A stretch of 36,295 nucleotides of DNA from an uncultured Acidobacteriia bacterium (GTDB taxonomy: Bacteria > Acidobacteriota > Terriglobia > Bryobacterales > Bryobacteraceae): positions 1 to 36,295 of the forward strand of contig CAIRXZ010000079.1 of the NCBI GenBank assembly GCA_903882645.1. The letters are read 5' to 3'. The notes under the pieces were generated by a model, which ran no database searches, was not told the DNA's origin, and worked only from the letters and a program-made list of their open reading frames with translations. The translations under genes were made by a program, and so were the position numbers. Below are positions 23,517 through 30,418 of this stretch, piece after piece (the first letter of the stretch is position 1; every line of letters begins with the position of its first letter).

Positions 23517-23546
23517 TTGAAACGTGGGGCTTCGAGCGGGTATAGT
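23517..23546 (+). promoter_or_regulatory. Promoter of the YprB-like exonuclease gene
   Basis: TTGAAA at 23517-23522 and TATAGT at 23541-23546 are 18 bases apart, which predicts a start near 23553 and a short leader before the GTG at 23568. It is the best sigma-70-type pair in the window and lies in the 70-base divergent gap with galU. Confidence 0.55.
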
Positions 23547-23567
23547 AGGCAAAGAAAAAGCGAATCC

Positions 23568-24848
23568 GTGGAAGATCTCCAGCAACAACTCGCCGATCTG
23601 CGGCGCCGCGTGGCGCGAATCGACCGCAAATGGGGCGGCGAAGCGGAACCCGGTTCCCCGCGGCCGGCGCCGGAAGCCGGACTGCCTCAAGCATCCCGTA
23701 TCTTCATTGAACAACTCATGAGCGGCGAAGTGGTCCGCACGCCGCACGGGGAGCACTTTGAGACCGAGAGGTTGTGGGAGCGCCACCGCCGCCACGGCAG
23801 CGTGGACATCTCGGACCTGGCGGAACTGCCGGAGGACCTTCTCGAGCAGCTCTCGGCCGGCGCCATCGCGCGGTCCCGCCCGGAACGGTGGGCATTCCTC
23901 GACACCGAGACCACGGGACTGGCAGGCGGCGCCGGCACGTACGCCTTTCTGATCGGGGTAGGGTCTATCGAGACGGCGGGCTTCCGCTTGCGCCAGTTCT
24001 TCATGCGCGATTATGGCGAGGAGGCCTCTCTCCTGGGGAGGCTGGCCGAGTACCTGGCGCGGTTCGACGTACTGATCACTTACAACGGCAAGTCGTACGA
24101 CCAGCCGCTGCTCGAAACGCGCTTCCGCATGGCCCGCCGCCAAGGGGCGCCAGAGCATCCTTTCGACCGCATGCAACACCTGGACCTGCTCTTTGGGGCG
24201 CGGCGGCTGTGGAAGCTGCGCCTGGAAAGCTGCCGCCTGGTGGACCTCGAGAACCAGGTTCTGGGAGTGGAGCGGCAAGGCGATCTGCCCGGCGAGATGA
24301 TCCCCTACTGCTACTTCGAGTTTCTGCGGACCCAGGAAGCCTTCCGCGTGGTTCCCATCTTCCACCACAACGCCATCGACATTCTCTCGCTGGCGTGCCT
24401 GACGGCCATCGTCCCATTCGCGTTCCGGTCGCCGGAAGACGCCCCGTTGCGCCACGGCGCCGACCTGATCGGCCTCGGGCGCTGGCTGGGGCAGGGGGGA
24501 CGCTGGGAAGAAGCCTTGAGCCTGTTCCGGCGGGCGGTGGACATGGGGCTACCCGATCACCTGCTGTTTCGCGCGCTGTGGGACATCGCGGCGGCGGAGA
24601 AGCGCTTGGGGCGCGAGGAGGCGGCGCTGGCCGCGGCCGCGGAACTGGCGGGTTCGCGCAACCCCTATCGCGTCCGCGCGCTCGAGGAGATGGCCAAGCA
24701 CTACGAACACCGCGAACGCGACTACGCCCGGGCGCTTGAGACCACCCGCCGGGCGCTCGCTCTGGAAGACACTTCCGCCCTCCGCCGCCGCGAGGAGCGC
24801 CTGAGGGCCAGAATCGATGGGCCGCGCCCGAGACGCTTGCCGCTGTAA
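23568..24848 (+). CDS. YprB-like RNase H-fold 3'-5' exonuclease with C-terminal TPR region
   Basis: The start is the GTG at 23568 (EDLQQQLADLRRRVARIDRKW), preceded by a purine-rich site (AAAGAAAAAG), which gives 426 residues. After a coiled-coil opening, a DEDD-type nuclease domain shows WAFLDTETTGLAGGAGTYAFLIGVG (Asp, Glu), FDVLITYNGKSYDQPLLETR (Asp) and FHHNAIDILSLACLTAI (His, Asp). The order and spacing fit the YprB RNase_H_2 family. Residues about 300-410 form helical repeats (LGRWLGQGGRWEEALSLFRRA; ARALETTRRALAL) that look like TPRs. It probably degrades single-stranded DNA or RNA, but the substrate is unknown. Confidence 0.83.
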   Translation: MEDLQQQLADLRRRVARIDRKWGGEAEPGSPRPAPEAGLPQASRIFIEQLMSGEVVRTPHGEHFETERLWERHRRHGSVDISDLAELPEDLLEQLSAGAIARSRPERWAFLDTETTGLAGGAGTYAFLIGVGSIETAGFRLRQFFMRDYGEEASLLGRLAEYLARFDVLITYNGKSYDQPLLETRFRMARRQGAPEHPFDRMQHLDLLFGARRLWKLRLESCRLVDLENQVLGVERQGDLPGEMIPYCYFEFLRTQEAFRVVPIFHHNAIDILSLACLTAIVPFAFRSPEDAPLRHGADLIGLGRWLGQGGRWEEALSLFRRAVDMGLPDHLLFRALWDIAAAEKRLGREEAALAAAAELAGSRNPYRVRALEEMAKHYEHRERDYARALETTRRALALEDTSALRRREERLRARIDGPRPRRLPL

Positions 24849-24904
24849 CAGCCTCCCAGGGAACTTCCCGCCCAGGTTTGCGTCTCTGTAGATCTGGAGG
24901 ATTC

Positions 24905-25276
24905 GTGAAGAGAGTATTGGCGTGCTTGATTCTGGTGGCTGCGGCCGCCCTGACCGCGGCGGCGGCCGATGTCACCGGGAAGTGGGCGGGGAGTTTCACC
25001 GCGGAAAATGGCGGGGACCAGTCCGCGCTCCTGGTTCTGAAGCAGAACGGAACGGCCATCACGGGAACGGCCGGGCCGGACGAAGACCGGCAGTGGCCGA
25101 TCCGCGTGGGCAAGATCGACAGCAACAAGGTTACGTTGGAGGTTCAATCCGAAGACGACGGCGCCGTGTACCGATGCGAGCTGGTACTGGACGGCGACCA
25201 CATGAAAGGCGACCTCACCGCCACGCAAGGCGACCAGACGATGAAGGCCAAGCTCGAACTATCGCGGGTGAAATAG
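24905..25276 (+). CDS. Secreted small beta-rich protein (lipocalin-like)
   Basis: This 123-residue protein starts at GTG 24905 behind a GGAGG site at 24896-24900. A signal peptide (KRVLACLILVAAAALTAAAA) precedes DVTGKWAGSFTAENGGDQSA and alternating strands with VLKQNGTAITGTAG, NKVTLEVQSEDDGAVYRCEL and MKGDLTA. The TGKW...G...G pattern and length resemble small lipocalin-like domains common in acidobacteria. No enzyme motif is visible. It converges with the next leftward gene, 23 bases away. Confidence 0.8.
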   Translation: MKRVLACLILVAAAALTAAAADVTGKWAGSFTAENGGDQSALLVLKQNGTAITGTAGPDEDRQWPIRVGKIDSNKVTLEVQSEDDGAVYRCELVLDGDHMKGDLTATQGDQTMKAKLELSRVK

Positions 25277-25299
25277 GCGGCGCGCGGAATCGGCGCCCT

Positions 25300-26223
25300 T
25301 CAGATCACGCGCCGGCTCTTGCTCCCGGTTCCCACGGAGACCGGCCCGTTGGCCGTGGAGAGCCGGACCGTGGCGTTCGATCCGTTCAGCTCGAGAATGC
25401 GGTGGTTTGAGGCGGCATCCGTGTGCGCGTTCCGGCAGGCGTCCAGGCCGCAACTGAGAGGCGCATAACCCGAAGTCTCGATGCGCACGCCGGAGCGAAA
25501 CGCGTCCGGCGCGCTCACGCTCAACGGGCCGTTGACGGTGCGGGCATCGAGCGCCGGGCCGCTCCATTGGTCGCCGGAGAGCTTCAGCGAAATCGGCCCG
25601 TTCTCGGCGTTCAGCCGGACGTCGCCCGCGCCGCCCGCGAAGGAGATTGGCCCGTTGGTCACGCGGGCGTCGACGGTCCCCGAGCAGTTGGCGATCGAGA
25701 TCGGCCCGCTCGCGGCGCGCATTTTGAGTGTCCCGCTCACATCGCGGACGCCTGTGGGGCCGTTCTTCGTCTCCAGGTCGAGCGATGCGCCCTTGGGCGC
25801 GCGCACCAGGAACACGACCAGCCATTCGAGGTCGCCAGCCGCCGGGCCGCTGGCTGAGAACCGGCCCCCGCTTCGGGTCACCGAGATGCTCTTGAGCAAC
25901 TGGCCGGCGGCAGCCTGGGTGAGCGCGGCGGCGAGCTTGCAGGCCTCCACGGAGTAGTCGGGACGATCCCAGCCGCGGACGCGGATGTTCGCCTTCTCCA
26001 GGCCGCTCACCTCGAGCGTGGGAGCTTCGCTCTTAGTGGCCGTGAAGCTTTCCGCCGCCTGGGCGACCTGGCCGCTGGAACGGACTTTCAGATCCGAGCA
26101 GCGGTCCGCGCCGTCCGGGAAGTCGATGTTGAAGTTCTGCCGCGCTTCGGTCCGCGCGGGCGCAATAATCCACGCGGCCGCCAGCGCCGCCGCTGCAATG
26201 TAACAAACGCCTTCGCTTTTCAC
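25300..26223 (-). CDS. Exported beta-helix/adhesin-like repeat protein (DUF4097-type)
   Basis: The start is taken as GTG at 26221-26223 (KSEGVCYIAAAALAAAWIIAP), giving a signal peptide and 307 residues; an ATG 33 bases upstream is also possible. The middle is built from short repeated units of the type NGP(I/L)S and SGPIS (residues about 155-230: [45 protein letters not shown]). This is the pattern of DUF4097 parallel beta-helix proteins. It would sit in the periplasm or at the surface; some relatives are encoded near anti-sigma factors. Function unknown. Confidence 0.75.
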   Translation of the reverse strand: MKSEGVCYIAAAALAAAWIIAPARTEARQNFNIDFPDGADRCSDLKVRSSGQVAQAAESFTATKSEAPTLEVSGLEKANIRVRGWDRPDYSVEACKLAAALTQAAAGQLLKSISVTRSGGRFSASGPAAGDLEWLVVFLVRAPKGASLDLETKNGPTGVRDVSGTLKMRAASGPISIANCSGTVDARVTNGPISFAGGAGDVRLNAENGPISLKLSGDQWSGPALDARTVNGPLSVSAPDAFRSGVRIETSGYAPLSCGLDACRNAHTDAASNHRILELNGSNATVRLSTANGPVSVGTGSKSRRVI

Positions 26224-26267
26224 CGTGCTCACCCCGTCAGTGGATAGACGCGCCACAGGGACTGTGG

Positions 26268-26720
26268 TTAGGGAGGATTGGAAAGGAGATTCAGCTCGAA
26301 CCGGTAGCCGAAGCGCCTGGAATTGTCGATGTAGCGGACCCAGGACGGCTCGAACACGTACAGTCTGCTGCGCGAGATGGCCGCCTGGAAGAAGCTCCCG
26401 AGATGAAAACGTTCGGCGTAGGCCCGCGCGATCGGGAGGCGGCCCGGGCCGGTGATCGCCGACACCGTTCCGCGCATCTGTACGCCGCGGATTTCCCTCC
26501 AGCTTTGCGCCGGCCGGAACACTGTAACCGCCGCCGCGGGGTTTCCCTTCAGAATTCTCGCGTGCTCGCTCGCGGCGGACGAGAACCAGTACAGCCGCAA
26601 GCCGTCGCCCGGCAGGTAGAAGAGCGGCGCGACGCGCGGAGCGCCGCCGGCCGCGGATGCCGCCAGCGCGAGCGTGTTCTGGCTCCTCAGCAGTTCGGCG
26701 ATGGTTTCCAGGCGGCTCAC
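26268..26720 (-). CDS. Pyridoxamine 5'-phosphate oxidase-like FMN split-barrel protein
   Basis: The 150-residue protein opens LRSQNTLALAASAAGGAPRVAPLFY, then LRLYWFSSAASEHARILKGNPAAAVTVF and IRGVQMRGTVSAI. This is the pattern of the flavin-reductase-like split beta-barrel family (YhbP/PNPOx-like), with cofactor-binding residues around APLFY and SSAASEHA. The C-terminus carries YVFEPSWVRYIDNSRRFG. Substrate unknown. Its ATG overlaps the stop of the dehydrogenase gene (ATGA at 26717-26720), so the two proteins are made from one message. Confidence 0.82.
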   Translation of the reverse strand: MSRLETIAELLRSQNTLALAASAAGGAPRVAPLFYLPGDGLRLYWFSSAASEHARILKGNPAAAVTVFRPAQSWREIRGVQMRGTVSAITGPGRLPIARAYAERFHLGSFFQAAISRSRLYVFEPSWVRYIDNSRRFGYRFELNLLSNPP

Positions 26721-27745
26721 CCGATCACGAGCTTCCCCACGCCATCGGCGTATTCCCCGGCGATCCGAAACGCTTCGGCGATGCGCTCAAGCGGGCGCTT
26801 GTGGGTAACCATGGGAGCGAACCAGCCGCTCCGGGAGATCAGCAGTTCCAGGGCGGCCTCGGGTTCGTGATTCGAGCGGCGCACGTTGAAAACCGCCAGT
26901 TCTTTGCGGCGCATGGGCGAGACCTCGAATGGAACCGTGACCCCGGAATGAATGCCGGTGAGGACCACCCGCCCGCCGCGGCGGACGCACCGGATCGCCC
27001 AATTGATGGTGTGCTCGCGCGCGGCGCAATCGATGGCGCAATCCACGCCGCGCCCGCCGGTATCGGCGAGAATCTGGCGCGCCGCGTCGATCCGGCTGGG
27101 ATCGAAGGCTTCGGCGGCGCCCATCGCCTTGGCCATTTCGCGCCGGTGGGCCACCGGTTCCACCACCCAGATGCTGCCCGCGCCGGCCGCCCTGAGGCAG
27201 GCCAGGGTGAGCAGCCCGATAGGGCCCGCGCCGAAGATGGCGGCGGTTTCTCCGATGCCGACCGAAGCGAACCGCATCGAGTGCAGCGCAACGGCCAGCG
27301 GCTCGACGAGCGTGGCAAGTTCCATCGGCAGGCTGTCCGGGATGCCCAGGAGATTGGCCGCCGGAAGGTCCACGAATTCGCGGAAGAAACCCGGATGAGC
27401 CGGCGTGCTGAGGAAACGAATGTTCTCACAGAGGTTGTGCCGCCCGGAATGGCAGGATTCGCAGTGGTAGCAGTAGAGCGCCGGCTCCATCGTGGCGCGG
27501 TCCCCGGGCGCCCATCCGGTCACGCCGGGACCGGCCGCGACCACCGTACCGGCGGGCTCGTGACCCAGTACCATGGGGTACACCGAGGGGGTGTCGCCCA
27601 CCGCCCCTTCCGAGTACGAATGCAGGTCCGACCCGCAGATACCCACTGCGTTTACGCGCACGCGCACCTCGCCGGGGCGCAGGTCCCCGATCTCCTGTTC
27701 CACCAGGCGGAATTGGCGCGGCGCGATCAGTTCGGCGACCAGCAT
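26717..27745 (-). CDS. Zinc-dependent alcohol/polyol dehydrogenase (MDR family)
   Basis: Medium-chain dehydrogenases oxidise alcohols or polyols with NAD(P). The start is the ATG at 27743-27745 (MLVAELIAPRQFRLVEQE), giving 342 residues. The catalytic zinc site is GICGSDLHSYSEG near residue 40 with GHEPAGTVV near 60. The structural zinc site is CYHCESCHSGRHNLCEN near 95 (four Cys), and the Rossmann loop is AIFGAGPIGLLTLACLRAAGA near 170. The pattern resembles sorbitol/threonine dehydrogenases, but the substrate is not predictable. It overlaps the following flavin split-barrel gene by 4 bases. Confidence 0.9.
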   Translation of the reverse strand: MLVAELIAPRQFRLVEQEIGDLRPGEVRVRVNAVGICGSDLHSYSEGAVGDTPSVYPMVLGHEPAGTVVAAGPGVTGWAPGDRATMEPALYCYHCESCHSGRHNLCENIRFLSTPAHPGFFREFVDLPAANLLGIPDSLPMELATLVEPLAVALHSMRFASVGIGETAAIFGAGPIGLLTLACLRAAGAGSIWVVEPVAHRREMAKAMGAAEAFDPSRIDAARQILADTGGRGVDCAIDCAAREHTINWAIRCVRRGGRVVLTGIHSGVTVPFEVSPMRRKELAVFNVRRSNHEPEAALELLISRSGWFAPMVTHKRPLERIAEAFRIAGEYADGVGKLVIG

Positions 27746-27866
27746 GATTTCTATTATGAAGCCGCCGCCGGGCGGCCGGGGGGCCGAGGCGTCATAGTAC
27801 CAAAGACCACCGCCGTTGGGACCATGAGCACAACCGGCAGGGGACTTCATCGCCGATAATGAGCGA

Positions 27867-28118
27867 ATGGAAGCCGTTCAGCCGGGCGCCTTCGTTTATC
27901 TGCTATGCGGATTCCTGATGCTCCTGTGCGCGGGCCTGCTGCGCCGGCGCGCCGGGAGACCGTCTTCCGGCCTTTCGAGCGGCGGTGATTCCCGCGGGTC
28001 CTCCCGGTCAGGTTGTAGAAATACCGCGTTTCCGCCGATGAGAGTGCTTGGGAGCCGATTGGCAGAGCAGCCACTCCCGACCAGGGTATCCATCCGAGGA
28101 GGCGCCCGATGGAACTAG
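27867..28118 (+). CDS. Possible remnant of a small membrane protein gene
   Basis: The 362-base gap between the dehydrogenase and the Cys-rich gene has one candidate. The frame starts MEAVQPGAFVYLLCGFLMLL with a membrane span and Arg-rich stop-transfer (CAGLLRRRAG). After about 35 codons it loses protein-like character (Ser/Gly/Arg strings) and its end overlaps the next gene's start by 10 bases. It may be a decayed gene or chance; no ribosome site supports it. The rest of the gap shows nothing I can assign. Confidence 0.25.
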   Translation: MEAVQPGAFVYLLCGFLMLLCAGLLRRRAGRPSSGLSSGGDSRGSSRSGCRNTAFPPMRVLGSRLAEQPLPTRVSIRGGARWN

Positions 28119-28378
28119 CCAGACTCGATCCGGCTGCCGCCTTCCCGCCGCATGCGGCAAATGCCAGGCCGGCCAGGTCCCGACGTGGTGGAGAGCCACC
28201 GGCCGGCCGCACCGAAGGCAAAGCCCCGAGGCGCCGGCGACGCCGCTGCCAGTGCGGCCATTGCGCCCAGTGCGTCGATAATGCGCGCTGGGAGCGAATC
28301 TTCGCCGAAAAGTTCGCCGACCCGGACTACTACGCGCGCCCGTATACGCGGTGCTCGTCGCCGTTGGAGTCTCTATGA
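28109..28378 (+). CDS. Small Cys-rich protein with CxCxxCxxC and a conserved ARWERIF..KFADPxYY tail
   Basis: This 89-residue protein starts at the ATG behind a strong ribosome site, GAGGAGG at 28096-28102. The first half is Ala/Pro/Arg-rich and ends in a run of arginines. The second half is CQCGHCAQCVDNARWERIF then AEKFADPDYYARPYTRCSSPL. The four Cys in CxCxxCxxC suggest a metal knuckle. I recall similar small CxCGxCxxCxxNARWERIF proteins in acidobacterial genomes, but no function. The stop TGA overlaps the next ATG (ATGA), so the next protein is translationally coupled. The Arg run could bind nucleic acid; that is speculation. Confidence 0.78.
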   Translation: MELARLDPAAAFPPHAANARPARSRRGGEPPAGRTEGKAPRRRRRRCQCGHCAQCVDNARWERIFAEKFADPDYYARPYTRCSSPLESL

Positions 28379-28659
28379 ATCATGGCCGGCCGGCTGGCCC
28401 GGCTCCGGACCCGGACAATTGCCCGCCCGACCCGCAAGAAACGGCCGAGGCCTATCTGCTCCACCACCTGCGGCCGGACGAAGCTGAGGCGTTTGAAGAC
28501 CACTACATCGCCTGCGCCCGGTGCGCCGCGGTTGTCGAAGAGACCGGCCGGTTCGTGGCTGCCATGAAGCAAGCCGCTCAGGGGCTTTGCAAGGTCTCGG
28601 ATACGCCGCGTGCGCGCGGCGCCGCGGCTGCGCCGGCCGGCGGTTCTCGCGGGAATTGA
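28375..28659 (+). CDS. Small zinc-finger protein, anti-sigma (zf-HC2)-like
   Basis: The 94-residue protein is coupled to the gene before it through ATGA. The core, AEAYLLHHLRPDEAEAFEDH followed by YIACARCAAVVEET, fits the acidobacterial anti-sigma zinc-finger opening (YLLGELSPEE...FEEHFFDCxxC). H..., CxxC supplies the HxxxCxxC zinc site (HYIACARC). Unlike typical anti-sigma factors it has no membrane segment, and no sigma factor gene is adjacent. It could be a soluble anti-sigma-like regulator working with the Cys-rich partner. Confidence 0.72.
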   Translation: MNHGRPAGPAPDPDNCPPDPQETAEAYLLHHLRPDEAEAFEDHYIACARCAAVVEETGRFVAAMKQAAQGLCKVSDTPRARGAAAAPAGGSRGN

Positions 28660-28719
28660 TCCGCGCGCCCGCGCCATGGCATCCCCGGCGTCCGCTGGGG
28701 CCTGCTATCGTGATGGTTG

Positions 28720-29040
28720 ATGATCACACTGGAAAGCGCGGACCGGCGGCTCCGGAGTATTGCCGGGCATGCCGCCGCGGGCGAATTTGAGCAGGCGGGG
28801 GCGCAGGCGAAGATTCTCGCTGAGGACCTCGGCCGGGCAAGCCGCCCGGTTTACCCGGATCATAAGACCGCCAGGAGCGGACACGCGCCCGCCTGGGACG
28901 CCAATCACCAGCGCTATGCGGCCGCTCTGCCGCATGTCAAAGCGGTCCTCGTGCGCGCCGCGCACTCGGATTCCGCCGGAACATTGGAGAGCATCGAGAA
29001 GGCGCGCGCCGTCCTCGCGCCGCGACAGGAAGCCACGTAA
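28720..29040 (+). CDS. Small helical protein of unknown function
   Basis: A 106-residue frame starts ATG at 28720 (MITLESADRRLRSIAGHAAA), with a TTG three bases earlier as an alternative. Codon use, rich in G or C at third positions, looks like its neighbours, but the ribosome site is weak. The protein is predicted helical, charged and without Cys or membrane segments (EFEQAGAQAKILAEDLGRAS; VKAVLVRAAHSDSAGTLESI). I do not recognise it. Confidence 0.5.
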   Translation: MITLESADRRLRSIAGHAAAGEFEQAGAQAKILAEDLGRASRPVYPDHKTARSGHAPAWDANHQRYAAALPHVKAVLVRAAHSDSAGTLESIEKARAVLAPRQEAT

Positions 29041-29089
29041 GCAGAGCGGCCGGCCGGCGTTTTCGAAGGCCCTCTGTCTCCAATGCGTC

Positions 29090-29467
29090 ATGGAATCGCC
29101 GCCACATGGCCGCCCAAACTCCGGCAGGCGCGCCGGTGGAATCTGCCCCAAGTGCGGTTCGGGCTACGCGCAACGGTCGCATCGCAGGGGTTGGAAGGAA
29201 CGCCTGGGCGTCCTGATCGCCTTGTATCCTTACCGTTGCTGGGATTGCGACCATCGGTTTTACCTGCGGTTCAATTCCGGATTCGCGCATCGGGGCCAGG
29301 CGGAGCGGCCGGCGGCGCGGGAAATGGAAGCGCGCTGGAACGCCCGGCCGGGAGGATCCAGCGTCCGCGCGCGGCGGGGACCCGGACGCCGCGAGATCCT
29401 GTTCTATGCCGCTATCATGCTGCTCCTTGTGGGCGTTCTGTGGTACTTCGCGCGCAAGACGCTTTGA
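29090..29467 (+). CDS. Zinc-ribbon membrane protein of unknown function
   Basis: The 125-residue frame starts at the ATG of MESPPHGRPNSGRRAGG; no strong ribosome site helps to fix it. A treble-clef-like zinc ribbon is formed by ICPKCGSGYAQRSHRR and PYRCWDCDHRFYLRFN (two CxxC pairs about 31 residues apart). The C-terminus has one membrane span (EILFYAAIMLLLVGVLWYFA), so the ribbon faces the cytoplasm if the basic residues before the span stay inside. This is the third small Cys-motif protein in a row. Confidence 0.68.
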   Translation: MESPPHGRPNSGRRAGGICPKCGSGYAQRSHRRGWKERLGVLIALYPYRCWDCDHRFYLRFNSGFAHRGQAERPAAREMEARWNARPGGSSVRARRGPGRREILFYAAIMLLLVGVLWYFARKTL

Positions 29468-29533
29468 CGGCCGGGCGAGAGATGCCGGCCGCGCGTGGCC
29501 GCCAACCGGGTCATGCGCGCCGTCCCGGCGAGT

Positions 29534-30415
29534 TCAGGAGGCCGGCCGCGGCGACTTGCGCGCTCCCGCCGGCCGCTTCGGGCGCGGCGCCGCGGGGGTC
29601 TGCTTTTTCGGTCCGCGCTTCCCCTTGGGCACCGCCTTTTCCGCGCGCTTTCGCTTGGCCGTTTTGCGCCCGGCCAACCCCGCGTCGGGACCGGCGCCGG
29701 GCGCCATGTCGAGGCCGAAAATCCCGGCGAGGTCTTCGCCTCCGAGAATCTTGCCGGCCGCCGGTCCTTGCTTCGCCAGCGGAGCCGCCTTGCCCGCATG
29801 CGCGATCAATTCCGCCTCGTCCACCGCGCGCAAGCGGAAGAGAAGTTCGGGTTGGTGGTCCAACCGCGCGCCGATGCCATACAGCACCGCCGCGACATGT
29901 TTGCACATGTCCGCCCAGTCGGGGCAACTGCACGAAAGCTGGATCTCGTCCGGCGAAGGAAACAGGCCGAGCTTCTGCCGGCAGATCCGCTCCATGACGC
30001 CCTTGGACAACCGTCCTTGCAGCAACTCGACCAGCGAATCGATCGCGCCCGCGCAGTCCTTGCAGATGGATTTCCACTGCTGTTTCGCGACCGGCGCCAC
30101 CTTCAGCGCGACCTTGTATAACTCCGAGCCGCTGACGTGGGCATGGATCTCGCCGGAGGTAATCTGCAGATCGACCACCGACCCGTTGCGCACATAGGTG
30201 CGCCCGCGCGGCAGCCGGTTCTCATAATCGCTGTACCCCTCGAGGTTTTCGCACCAGGCCTTGCCCCAAAAGGTCTTGGCGATCGCGCGGCCTTCGATGC
30301 TGACGGGCGATACGGCGTATCCCTGCTTCTTGCGCTTCTCCATCGCGCGCGCCGCTTTGCGCCGCCGTTCCGCAACCGATACATAGGGCCTCCACCCCCA
30401 ACCGTCGTATCCCAT
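29534..30415 (-). CDS. SWIM zinc-finger protein
   Basis: The 293-residue protein starts GYDGWGWRPYVSVAERRRKA, has YVRNGSVVDLQITSGEIHAHVSG, and carries a SWIM motif CSCPDWADMCKHVAAVLYGIG near residues 159-179 (CxC...CxH). The last 60 residues are a Lys/Arg/Pro/Ala-rich tail (TAKRKRAEKAVPKGKRGPKK) suited to nucleic-acid binding. SWIM proteins of this type are commonly encoded beside SNF2 helicases. Here it starts 3 bases after the helicase stop, so the pair is certainly co-transcribed. The shared role in DNA metabolism is inferred. Confidence 0.88.
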   Translation of the reverse strand: MGYDGWGWRPYVSVAERRRKAARAMEKRKKQGYAVSPVSIEGRAIAKTFWGKAWCENLEGYSDYENRLPRGRTYVRNGSVVDLQITSGEIHAHVSGSELYKVALKVAPVAKQQWKSICKDCAGAIDSLVELLQGRLSKGVMERICRQKLGLFPSPDEIQLSCSCPDWADMCKHVAAVLYGIGARLDHQPELLFRLRAVDEAELIAHAGKAAPLAKQGPAAGKILGGEDLAGIFGLDMAPGAGPDAGLAGRKTAKRKRAEKAVPKGKRGPKKQTPAAPRPKRPAGARKSPRPAS

Positions 30416-30418
30416 CGA

